From the NCBI GenBank assembly GCA_025201365.1, contig JAIXMF010000195.1:1-24719 (forward strand): a DNA stretch of 24,719 nucleotides. The letters are read 5' to 3'. The notes under the pieces were generated by a model. That model saw only the letters and a program-made list of their open reading frames with translations, was not told the DNA's origin and made no database searches. Below are positions 7,866 through 18,100 of the stretch, piece after piece (the stretch's first letter is position 1; each line of letters opens with the position of its first letter). The DNA is from Syncephalis plumigaleata. Taxonomy: Eukaryota > Zoopagomycota > Zoopagomycetes > Zoopagales > Piptocephalidaceae. The position numbers and the translations under genes are program-made.

Positions 7866-10006
7866 ATGTCCAAGGAAAAGCTTATTGTATTTGATACCAC
7901 TCTTCGTGATGGTGAACAGGTACGTGTCGAGCTTGCTTATTCTGAATAATAATAATAGTTATATGTAAAAAGACACTACATAATAACTGATATTGATGTC
8001 TATTTCGTTTCTTTTGTTAGTCACCAGGTGTTACGTTTACCGTACCGGAGAAGTTGCAAATTGCACGGGAACTCTCGCGTATGGGCGTGGATGTATGCGA
8101 AGCAGGATTCCCTGTATCATCCGAGGGTGACTTTGACGCGGTATCACGTATTGCCAAAGAGATCGGTCCATTGATGGAGGGACGCGAAGCTATCGGTAAA
8201 CCCATGGTAAATACAAAAGAGCAAAGCAGAGATGTAGCATATTGACTAATATAAATGTAAATAGCGTATTGCTGGTTTATCACGTGCAGTTAAAGCGGAT
8301 ATTCTACGTACTTATGAAGCAGTTAAACGTAAGTATAACAAAATAAAGAGATTACTTGTAGGTACATTTATTGATGACTGCTTGATGATTAGATGCACCG
8401 CTTCATCGTATTCACATCTTCTTGGCCACCTCGGAAATCCATTTGACGCACAAGCTACGCATCTCACAAGAGGAATGTGTGAAACGAGCCTGTGAGGCAG
8501 TACGTTATGCACGCACGCTTTGTGATAATATCGAATTCTCACCGGAAGATGCTTGTCGTACCGAGCGTAAATTCCTCATTCATGTACTCGGTGAAGTGAT
8601 CAAGGCAGGTGCTACCACGTTGAACGTGCCTGACACTGTTGGTGTAAGTGATACTGATAAGAGCATACTAGTGAACGAGTACAATGTATAACTAACTAAA
8701 CATCCTATAGATTTGTACACCCGAAGAGTATGGTGGCATGTTCAAAGAGTTGATCGAGAAGACGGAAGGTGCCGATAAGGTAATTGTGCCCTACATTAGT
8801 ATTTCTATTCTACAAGTGTATTCATTAATATAATGGCATACTTGATCAATAGGTTACTTGGTCGGCACATTGTCAGAATGACTTGGGATTGGCAACTGCC
8901 AATACATTGGCTGCCGTCCAGAATGGTGTACGTCAAGTGGAAGTCACCATTAATGGAATTGGCGAACGAGCAGGTAAGTAATAACAAGTAGCAATACTAA
9001 CTAGTTTATTAATATTTATCTATCTCAATGTGTTATAGGCAATACATCACTCGAGGAAGTGATCATGGCTATTCATACACATCCTAATGACACATTCCCG
9101 ATATACCATCAGATCAATACAAAGAGTATTTACAAGATCTCGCAACTCGTACTACAAACGAGTGGTATGGCCATTCAGCCACACAAAGCGATTGTCGGTG
9201 CCAATGCATTCGCTCATGAATCGGGTATTCATCAGGATGGTGTGCTGAAACACCCGAGTACCTATGAGATCATTGATCCTGCCGAGGTGGGTGTACCCAG
9301 CAATGCCATCGTATTGGGCAAGTCATCTGGACGTAATGCGCTACGAGCCAAACTAGCCGAGCTGGGCATTCAATTGTCGGGTGACGACGCGTTACAACGG
9401 CTGTTCTCGCGTTTCAAAGCATTAGCCGATAAGAAGACTAAGGTGACGGATCATGATCTCGTGGCACTTGCCGAGGATCAGCTTATTTCAACGGAATCCG
9501 GAGACCGCTTCTACTTGAAGAATCTCACGCTCATCTCGGGCACAGACACGGTTAGTACAGCTACCGCCACCATTGTGGACACGCATGCTGCTCCACTGGC
9601 CAGATCAAGATCGGAAAGTTCAGCATCCTCCTCTGGTAATACCGATGATAAGACTAGTGATGAATCCATTAGCGGACAATCCATCGTAGATGCAGCTATT
9701 GGACATGGTCCAGTGCAAGCTGTATTTGCCGTGTTACTTCGCATCACCAAGTGTACCGACTTGGAATTGCGCCATTACGAAGTACGCAGTGTTAGTGGTG
9801 GTGAGGATGCATTAGCCAAGGTATTCGTCAAGGTGGCACATGTAAGAAGCAGTAGCAGCAGCAGCAGCAAGGATGATGGTAGCAGTAGTGAAGATATCAC
9901 ACAAGTATATTCGGGACAAGGTGCCGATAACGATACAATCCATGCAAGTGCTAAAGCATGTTTGAATGCCATTAATCGTTATTTGGCTAGTCAACAACGA
10001 CATTAA
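7866..10006 (+). CDS. LEU4: 2-isopropylmalate synthase (leucine biosynthesis), plant/bacterial LeuA type
   Basis: Seven exons (7866-7919, 8021-8206, 8265-8328, 8393-8643, 8711-8779, 8853-8973, 9039-10006) join in phase to 570 residues. The enzyme condenses acetyl-CoA with 2-ketoisovalerate, the first committed step of leucine synthesis. [12 protein letters not shown] at residues 10-21 is the family signature at the start of the TIM barrel. HCQNDLG near 214-220 carries the metal and active-site residues. [16 protein letters not shown] near 240-255 is the second signature, and [12 protein letters not shown] follows. The C-terminal leucine-binding regulatory domain (about 375-570) ends with [24 protein letters not shown]. 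Two Ser-rich insertions, one partly an AGC repeat at 9845-9870, lengthen that domain. The start [12 protein letters not shown] leaves no room for a mitochondrial presequence, so a cytosolic enzyme is inferred. The closest match by eye is the plant/bacterial short form, not the longer Leu4p-type enzyme of yeasts. The symbol reflects function only. Confidence 0.93.
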
Positions 10007-10016
10007 TAAGCAAATG

Positions 10017-10022
10017 AATAAA
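10017..10022 (+). terminator. Polyadenylation signal AATAAA
   Basis: AATAAA begins 11 nt after the IPMS stop codon. Confidence 0.45.
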
Positions 10023-11084
10023 TAGATATGTTTCAATTTATTAATCTAACAATATCTACTACTTGAATCATTCTATATGAACAAGGGAGCGAGTGTATGT
10101 ATATGTGTGTGTGTGTGTGTTTGTGTGTAACCCCAAAGAAGTGAATATTTTCCGAAGCAGCGCGACTGTTTCGATATTATAACTGTGCTGTCCTCATTGT
10201 TCTATTACTCCATTACTCGGCAATTATTACAGACGTGGAGTGTATGCATCAATTGTATGGTTGTACAAGCAGAGTAAGTCGACAAATACAACTATCTATA
10301 ATGTATTACTATGACTGTAAAGGAGGCATCGTAGCATAGCGTAGAGTGGCATAGAGTCGAGTAGCACACTCGACCGGATAAACAGACATCACAATGATAC
10401 ACACATGTACACATGTTTATCGTTGTATTACTACAACTGCTACCACTGTCACTACATGCTATTATATACCACACATGAAAGTTTCTCTCTCTCTCTCTCT
10501 CTTTCCCTTTCCTTTTTCCCGTTTTTTACTACTTCTGTTGTGTTGGTGGTGATGGTGATGCTGATGGTAGTTGTCGTCTTTCTTTTTCATTGATTTCTTT
10601 TCTATTTGATTCTCGCTTTCATTTCTTACCTTCTTTCTTTATCGTCCTTGTTAAACTACTCTCCGCTTACTCGCTCACTCGCTCACTCTTCATACTTTCT
10701 ATTACTACTATTATTAAGTATCTAGTTATAGTTAGTCTTTCTCTTTTTTCCCTTCTCTTTTACTCATACGCTTCTTTCTATTGCTACTTACTTGTTTGTT
10801 TGTTTTCTTATACGTCAACTGTCATAACAATAGTAGCCTGCAATTTGTTTTTTCTCTTTCCTTTCCTTTCCTTTCCTCTTACGCTAGTCGTGAGCGTTTT
10901 TTTCTTTGTGACGTTTCCTACTACCACTACTACTACTACTTCTCCCTTTACTTTTACTTTTATTGCTACTTACATGCTGATATTACTATTATAAATATAA
11001 CTATTCTGTAGATCAGTATTCTCGATTGCTCCTTTGTTATAATCGTACGTTTACCTATATCACGCTCTATGCTTGTAAACGGAA
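10023..11084. other. Long low-complexity upstream region of the SSK1-like gene
   Basis: About 1.06 kb without a supported gene. It contains a GT run at about 10104-10128, a CT run at 10484-10502, CTTTC repeats at about 10856-10876, an ACT repeat at about 10920-10940, and a long pyrimidine-rich stretch from about 10480 to 11000. Open frames here (for example 10590-10994) are C/T-repeat translations with no family resemblance. The region is probably the promoter and leader of the gene starting at 11085. Confidence 0.6.
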
Positions 11085-14000
11085 ATGAGTCAATTTACCG
11101 AAGACTCAGAACTATTGGTGGAGCCTATCGATTGGCCTGATTGGACCATCAACACAGGAGCGGGACCTCGTCGTGCTTCTACGTCGTCGTCACCGTCGCC
11201 CACGCCTGCTTCTGTGCCAATTGCCACGGGTATGAGACGATCGGCAAGTGGTGGTCACCGTTCGACCACCTCGTCACCCTCCAATGTTCGTCAACGTCTC
11301 TTACGTAGTCATAATAGCGATGATGCTAATCGTAAACACCAACAAAAACAGAAACACCAACAGCATAAGCCTAGTCATAAAGCATTGGATAGTGGTAATT
11401 CTATATCACGACAAGCGTCGGCACCACCTGTTATGGCCGACAATCTACGTAGTGCAACACCTAACGATATCACTGAACCAGTCATGTTTGCTTCGCCAGC
11501 TGTACCTAATCTGACGAACTTGCCATTAATACGTGTTCCCTCGCATATGATGATGCCGAACAATATTGCCATACCAACCACGAAAACGGAAAAGGCCGTG
11601 CATATGTTCACCAGTCTTACGTATGCTGCTTGTGCCATTGCTTCGCTAGTATGCTTCATAATGGCACCATCAACAACAACAGCAGCAAGCAATCCTGCTA
11701 CACATTATAGTCTGTTGTCATTACTAAACTGGTCTACCATTCACTTGATCATGTTTATCCTTTGGACTACGCTACTTGTGCTACATCATACCTTACGTAT
11801 TTCATATGCCACTAGTGTTAGCACGGCAAAGTATATGAGTGCTGTCGCGATACTATGCACTATCTTTGCACCTATATGGCATGTCTATCCGTTATCGATC
11901 TCGCCCGCTTACTCCATTGCCTGTCTCGCTACCCCCTTTCTCCACATTGTCTTTCATGTATTCTCCACGTTAAACAAACTCTACGCCAAAGAGCGTGCAG
12001 CATTGGAGAGACTCACGGTTAACGAGGTGCGTGCCGTGGTCAATCAGGGCGAGCAACTATTGTCGGAAGCGGAGGAACGACGTACTGCCCTCGTCAAGAT
12101 GATCACCGAGGAGATCAGGGATACCTCGCGTATCGGTAAGGCAGCAATCCTTCGTCTCGCGCCGTCCACGGTATTTGCCGCGCAGTCAAGAGAACATTTG
12201 GCTGCGTGTAGTGTACCCGTGCCTACTGCCTCCATGGCCTCGATTGATGCTATCCTACAGCATATCGAACATCTTAGTAGACACTTGGAGTCGCTCAATA
12301 ACCCGAATCCCTCATTATCAGTGACGGACAATGACAAAGAGTCTAGCGCTTCGGACTCGTTGCCTCAATTCGATGTAGGCGAGCTATTGCAACGTGTGGG
12401 TGATATGATGTCGGGATGTGCAACATCTGCAAAGGTGGAGGTGGTCATTTACCACGCGGAAGCGCAAATCTGCCATCGCATGGTGTATGGCGATGAAACG
12501 CGCTATCAACACATGCTCTTCAATGTAAGTCAACATCAAGCGAGGGAGTAGATATTTCAGTATAATAACTCATCTATATGTGTATGTTTAGCTATTGAAA
12601 ATGGTGATTATGTCGGCTGCACCAGGAGATTGGGTTGAACTAGGTCTTGTGGCCACGCCAGTCAAGGAATCCACGGCGACACCACCGATAGGTGCCAATC
12701 TACCAAATACCCTTACCATCAATTGTGTATTCCGTATCACGCACAGTCCATTAACGGGAGCGGCGTTTACCCTGCCACACCTACCGAATGCCAATGAGAA
12801 TCTCCGACTTATCACGGAGCTCAATGGACAACTCGTAGCACGGGAGAGCGATAACGGTCTACACGTACTGGATGTCATACTACCTTTGTCTACACCAACT
12901 CGCTCGGCATCATCATCATCGACTGCAACTGCTGGCTTGTCGTCTTCAAATGCAGCAGTATCCGGTCACGGTAGGACAACACGTTTTATACCGAATGGTC
13001 CTCGTGTGGGACAAGGTAGCAACACTGCGAGCGAACCATCACTCGATGAACTGAAACGATTCATTAGTACGCTACGCAATAGGACTGTCGCTCTCTACGC
13101 TGCAAACTCGTCCATTCTAGCGAAACACGTTACGGCATGGCTCACCCTGTGGAGTACAGATATCTCCTATATCTCGATTGACAATACGAAACTCGATGAC
13201 GCGGACATTAATCGGGTATCAGCGAATACCTCATTTGTTGTCATAGATGATGATACGGCCACACTAGAGCGTGTACTACGCTACTTGTGTACAAATCCCG
13301 TACCACCCACCAAAGAGCATCGCCCTCCCAATTCGCGTAATCGTGCTCGTTCCGTACCCGCTAACGGTGGCAATAATGAGAATGCCGATAAGACCGAGGA
13401 GTATGCATCGGGTACAAATGCTCCAACTAGTGGTGGTGGTGGTGGTGCTACTACTACTATGAATAATAGTAAATCGACGGATAACTCGCATGACACACGT
13501 CCGAATGTCATGTTACCCGGCAATAATCATCGATCTGTTATACACTTCACGTCAATCGGTCGGTATCAGGAGGTGAAGCAGGTGGTCGCCGATGTATTTA
13601 GTAATCTGCCAACATTTCCATTATTTGTGCCACCGCAAATACTGGTCATTCCAAAACCAATTGGACCTCGACGTTTCTTGACTGCACTACACACCGCGGT
13701 AACACGTCCGCACATGGACACACTATCCTACATTCCTATTGCTACATCACCCGCTACACCCGGTTTATGGACGCTATTTAACGGCGAGATTGAGCAAAAT
13801 CCTATGGAACGTGCCATGGATACACGTAGTGCTACAGCCGATGCACGTATCTATTCGGGCATGAATGGTCAGTCGACTAGTGGCAATGTTCACTCGCCCG
13901 GTTCCGCTTATCGTCACGTTGTCAATCGGACACGTATGTCGCATCAAACGAATGGTCATCATACTAATGGAGTACTATCACCCGTGTCGAGTCAAGGCAG

Positions 14001-15270
14001 TACTACTAGTAACAATGGTATGATGGAGACTGCAGCAGCATCAGCATCAGCAGCAACATCGACAGCTGCCACAGCATTATCAGGATCAAATACTAGTGGC
14101 AATAATGGCAATACTAATGGTACTAATACTAATACTAATACTACGAATAACAATGGTAATAGTAATAGTAATAGTGGATTACGTATCTCATCTTCACTAG
14201 CACAATCAACCATGCATAATCCATCGACTCCATCGCCGAAACTACGACCCAACTCGCCATTACTGCCGAATAGAATGAATGCTGCTGCACCCTCGCCTAA
14301 GCAGATATCGAATGGTTTAGCATCACCAAGTGCCGTTATTACCAATCCAATGGAGAAAGCAATAAGCACCGGTACGAGTAATGGTAATAATGGTGGTAAT
14401 GGTTCAGGTGGTGTAGAACCACGTACACTTAGTACACGAAAGAAATGGATGCGTCAATCGAACACGGGTGAACGTGCCAGTGGCGGACTATCCACGTCGG
14501 CATTGAACAAGAGTGGATTTGTATCGCCACCTATTAAAGTGCTTATTGTAGAAGGTAAGCTATATTATATACACACTCATAGATAGAAATAACTAATTTA
14601 TAATAATAGATAACCCGATTAATCAAACGATTTTATCCACATTTCTACGTAAGCGTAAGATTGAATATGCGGTAGCAAGTGATGGACGGGAAGCAGTAGA
14701 GAAATGGAAGAATGGCGGATTCCACTTGGTATTGGTAAGTTGATCGACATGAAAATACAACATTATTGCTAACAATGATGATGCTAATAGATGGATATCC
14801 AACTGCCTGTATTGGATGGTATTGAAGCAACCAAGGAAATTCGACGATTTGAAAAGGAACGTAAAGCGGCGGCATTATCGCCTACTAATGCACTAGGCGG
14901 TGAAGTATCAGGTGAACAGCGTCGACTCACCACGCAACTACATACACCGGTGATCATCGTGGCATTAACAGCGTCAGCACTACAAGCTGATCGTAACACA
15001 GCATTGGCTGCCGGTTGTAATGACTTTCTTACCAAACCTGTCTCACTACCATGGCTAGAAAAGAAGATTACAGAATGGGGCTGTATGCAAGCATTAATTA
15101 ATGTGAATAGTTGGTCACGTTGGCGAAGACAAGATGCGGCATCACCCTCCATTGCATCACCATCATCTACTAGTCATCATCATCTTCATCTTCATCATCG
15201 TAATGATAATGGTAGCAATACACCAACTTCAGCTAATGTATCTCGTTCTAATTCAGAAAAGAAAACATAA
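11085..15270 (+). CDS. SSK1: Ssk1-type response regulator with membrane segments and degenerate kinase-like module
   Basis: Exons 11085-12524, 12592-14554, 14610-14734 and 14791-15270 join in phase to 1335 residues. The N-terminus is Ser/Pro/Gln-rich and disordered. Hydrophobic segments near 172-193, 216-237, 248-266 and 275-295 look like four membrane spans. A helical stretch (300-340) and a region around 440-600 resemble a histidine-kinase dimerisation and ATPase fold without obvious phospho-His or G-box motifs. Long Asn/Ser/Thr-rich linkers lead to the receiver domain, which starts at KVLIVEDNPINQ (about 1129). Its phosphoacceptor Asp1178 ([13 protein letters not shown]), Thr1236 (ALTAS) and Lys1258 (LTKPVS) are all present. 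IVEDNPINQ, LRKRKI and [17 protein letters not shown] match fungal Ssk1/Mcs4 receivers, which control the HOG/Sty1 stress MAP kinase cascade by binding its MAPKKK. The receiver assignment is firm. The membrane anchoring and pseudo-kinase reading are inference. Confidence 0.9.
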
Positions 15271-16138
15271 TATGGAAGTTAGGAGACTACCTACATATAT
15301 GCAATACATGCATGATCACATTGATGTGTGATGATTGTTGTTATTGTGCTACCCTTTTTGTTTTCTTTCTCTGTATTCACTAGATTGCTAAGTCTATCAA
15401 TTACCTTTTTTTCTTCTTCTACATTTGTATACAATGATCAATTCAGTAATAATAATACACCACTAAATTCCTGTGTCAATAGTCTATTCTTTTTCTTCTC
15501 TTATTCATACAACGAGGAATGCCTTCCAGTTTGTCGTATTTTGTTTTGCCTAATCGTATAATCGAAATGAACATATTACCATCATACTTTCGTTAATATA
15601 CATGTTTAGCAATGATTGACCTGTATTACTCTTGGCTTTTACATGATTGCTTTGTACGCCAAGAGATTTATTCGTTCGTAGAGTGTGTAACAGAGGTGTG
15701 TACCGTGTGTCGTGTATCCCTTGCCGTTTCACGTTTTACTTGTATTGCCAAGAACTACGCGACACAGTTATGAGAGGCGACAAACGAGCACAACGATGAC
15801 AATAGACCTGCTTACAACAGGATACCCGTCGTATAGTAGTATCACATGATATCCATTTTAATAAAGGCTAGATAGTATAGTGCATGTGTACATCCCATAT
15901 ATTCTATAATTATAGAGTCATATGCAGAGTAGCGTGTAACGATGAGATGATGACAGTAAGATAACCGGTATGTCAGCAGATTACCAACAGGTAATAGAAC
16001 AATGTATTGACTTGTACACTGCATTAATAAGGAATGTATGACCATCTGTACTATAAAACACGACGATTCCTATGCTAATCCAACGATATAATCAGCATTA
16101 CCATAATCATCATCTATTCTCTATTCGTGTACAACAAG
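15271..16138. other. Intergenic: SSK1-like 3' region and lipase promoter
   Basis: No supported gene in about 870 nt. The first part is T-rich and probably contains the 3' untranslated region of the upstream gene. TATAAAA at 16052-16058, about 80 nt before the lipase start codon, is a plausible TATA box. Confidence 0.5.
16052..16058 (+). promoter_or_regulatory. Possible TATA box of the lipase gene
   Basis: TATAAAA lies 81 nt upstream of the ATG at 16139. Supported only by motif and position. Confidence 0.4.
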
Positions 16139-17247
16139 ATGCTAGTAAGTTATTACTTAGTATTGTAGTCATCGTCATATTAATTATCATTACTATTATC
16201 ATTATTCTAGTCTCGCAAATCAATCTATTCACTTTTCTGTTCCTTATCTATTGCGCTGTTGGCAAGTGTAGGTGCAACAGATGTCAATCAGAAGGGTGCG
16301 GAACCGGTCATGCCTAGCATTAGAGAGCCTACATTCCTTACACCAGCCGCATTGGAAACTGTAAAAGTAATGGCAAGTTTCTCTGCCGTCACTAATTGTC
16401 GTGTCGATAACTGGCAATGCGGACCACGTTGCGAGGTATCGTATACCAGTGGCACCCGAGTGATACGCGATTTCTACAATCGCTGGACCGGTACCTATGC
16501 CTATATCGCCGTGAACGATCATCATCGTCGTATTATCGTGTCATTCCGAGGTACATCGGACCTGGCCGGTGCCATACAAGATATAAATGTATTCCTCGTT
16601 CCCGTGGATTGGGCCAATAACACGGAGGTGAGAATGCACGGTGGTCTCGTTGCCTGTTACAACAGCGTGCGTATGGAAATGAGAGAAGCCATCGAGAAGA
16701 CTGTGAAAGCATATCCCAATTACACGCTAACCTTTACGGGTCATTCTCTCGGTGGAGGTAAGCCATTTCTATGATTAACTAATGGATTGATGCTGACGAT
16801 GATTATGGTGATGAACTAGGCGTGACAACCATTGCAGCGATTGACGCCCGTTTATCATTGCCGTCCACCGTACCGCAACAACTAGTGACATTTGGCGGAT
16901 TTCGTGCAGGTGATGAGAACTTTGCCGCTTGGGCTCAATCCTTGATGGAGATACCGGCCGATGCGTTACGCGGCGAACTACCATCACCGGCGCGTGTGAT
17001 CAGCTATAACGATGCAGTACCGCAATTTCCCCCTGGCTTGTTGGGTTATCGCCATTTTGGCACGGAGATCTGGATACCGAAAGCCAATGGAACGAACGCT
17101 TATCTTTGTCAGACCGGTGTAGGATCCGATGCCAAGTGTTCCGTCTCATTAGGTGATGGCTATGACATGAAAACACACGACTACTACTTTGGTATACAGG
17201 TGGGACTATCCACTACATGTACCTTACCAGGACCTGTATGGGCTTAA
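16139..17247 (+). CDS. Secreted class 3 lipase (alpha/beta hydrolase)
   Basis: Exons 16139-16144, 16211-16757 and 16820-17247 join to 326 residues. The first coding exon is only ATG CTA. Joining it to the second gives a good signal peptide (MLSRKSIYSLFCSLSIALLA), which is why this start is chosen. GHSLGG carries the nucleophile Ser181. Asp249 in YNDAVPQFPP and His304 in KTHDYYFG align with the Asp and His of Rhizomucor-type fungal lipases, so the catalytic triad is complete. FRGTSD near residue 115 matches the usual oxyanion-side motif. Cysteines (CRVDNWQC, CGPRC, C-terminal pair) suit an extracellular, disulfide-bonded enzyme. Family members hydrolyse triacylglycerols or feruloyl esters; the sequence alone does not say which. 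The intron at 16758 splits the codon right after GHSLGG. Confidence 0.92.
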
Positions 17248-17676
17248 TATAACTAGAATAATAATAATTGATTAGTTTCTATCTTTATACGCTACATGAA
17301 TATATATTATTAGTGGTGATGAGATGTATGTGTGTGTATGTTGCTTTTTCTGCATGGACAGCATGTCTAATCATCAGGCATTTCGTTGCAGATATTACCA
17401 GTCATATGATGGGGACTGCATTACAGCGAAGGAGGAAGCTAGCTGACAAGCACGCGGACACGTCGTGCATGCACATGTACACACGCACAGCCACAATTAT
17501 CGGCTTGGCTATCCTAGGTTGACTATAAAAATACGTTTATCGTACTAGCTCGAATAATTCAACATCAAGCGAGCATTCCATTTGTTTATCGTCTTCTTTC
17601 TTTCTAGTCTAGTCTAGCTTACCTCTTGACATTGTTTTTGCCACTTGTTATATTCATCATTTAATAATAGCCTAAT
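17248..17676. other. Intergenic: lipase 3' region and promoter of the cysteine-rich gene
   Basis: No gene is supported. TATAAAAA at 17524-17531 is a candidate TATA box about 150 nt before the next start codon. A C/T-rich stretch with TCTAGTCTAGTCTAG at about 17600-17618 sits between it and the ATG. Confidence 0.5.
17524..17531 (+). promoter_or_regulatory. Possible TATA box of the cysteine-rich secreted protein gene
   Basis: TATAAAAA lies about 150 nt upstream of the ATG at 17677. Motif and position only. Confidence 0.4.
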
Positions 17677-17982
17677 ATGAAGTACGCACTACTACTATCT
17701 ATTGTTCTAGTCACTCTATTGAGTGGTCAACACATAAGCGCCGCAAATGATTGCGCTAGTCAGCCTAGTTTATGTACGGAAAACCAATGCTGCGTCGTCA
17801 TAGGGAACCATGGTAGATGCTTTGATCGACCGGAGGAGACCAACTATTGTAAGCTGGATATGGTGCAACATCGAACGATACAGCACGCCTACACGAATGG
17901 ATGTCCGTGTGCCGGTCAATCCAAGTGTACCGCCATAAGTCGTGGTTCAGGTAAAGCGACTATTGGTCAATGTAAAGCTTAG
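17677..17982 (+). CDS. Small secreted ten-cysteine protein with prokineticin/colipase-like spacing
   Basis: Single exon, 101 residues. The first 22 or so residues (MKYALLLSIVLVTLLSGQH...) form a clear signal peptide. The mature part of about 78 residues has ten cysteines spaced C-x6-C-x4-CC-x8-C-x9-C-x17-C-P-C-x5-C-x14-C. The adjacent CC pair, the x17 gap and the CPC motif match the spacing I know for the prokineticin/astakine (AVIT) branch of the colipase fold. The final loop is longer and the N-terminal AVIT residues are absent. Function is unknown. Secretion is well supported; fold membership rests on spacing alone, and an unrelated fungal cysteine-rich effector-like family is the alternative. 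It sits after the secreted lipase but has its own promoter. Confidence 0.85.
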   Translation: MKYALLLSIVLVTLLSGQHISAANDCASQPSLCTENQCCVVIGNHGRCFDRPEETNYCKLDMVQHRTIQHAYTNGCPCAGQSKCTAISRGSGKATIGQCKA

Positions 17983-18007
17983 CATTCCTTGTAGTATCTT
18001 CTTTTTC

Positions 18008-18013
18008 AATAAA
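18008..18013 (+). terminator. Polyadenylation signal AATAAA of the cysteine-rich gene
   Basis: AATAAA lies 26 nt after the stop codon. The convergent minus-strand gene ends only about 90 nt further on. Confidence 0.55.
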
Positions 18014-18067
18014 CAAAACTGATAAAAACACACCAGTATATTTATGGTTACGAATAGAGTAAATAAT

Positions 18068-18073
18068 TTTATT
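18068..18073 (-). terminator. Polyadenylation signal AATAAA of the minus-strand gene
   Basis: Plus-strand TTTATT reads AATAAA on the minus strand, about 28 nt after that gene's stop codon (18101-18103). It supports ending the gene with the exon at 18101-18186. Confidence 0.5.
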
Positions 18074-18100
18074 ACATACATAATACGCTATAAAAGATAA

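Noticed and set aside
8868-8890. Gln in HCQNDLG of the IPMS as a broken metal site
   Set aside because: As I recall, plant-type IPMS enzymes carry the same HCQNDLG, so it looks like a subfamily feature and not a damaged active site.
10405-11011. Overlapping open frames upstream of the SSK1-like gene
   Set aside because: They are translations of C/T-rich and trinucleotide repeats, hydrophobic by composition only, with no splice context or family similarity.
12044-12878. Minus-strand frames of 96-97 codons across exons 1-2 of the SSK1-like gene
   Set aside because: They are shadows of a well-supported plus-strand coding region.
13992-14369. Minus-strand frame of 125 codons inside the SSK1-like gene
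   Set aside because: It is the reverse complement of Asn/Ser/Thr codon repeats; the plus strand is in frame with a convincing gene.
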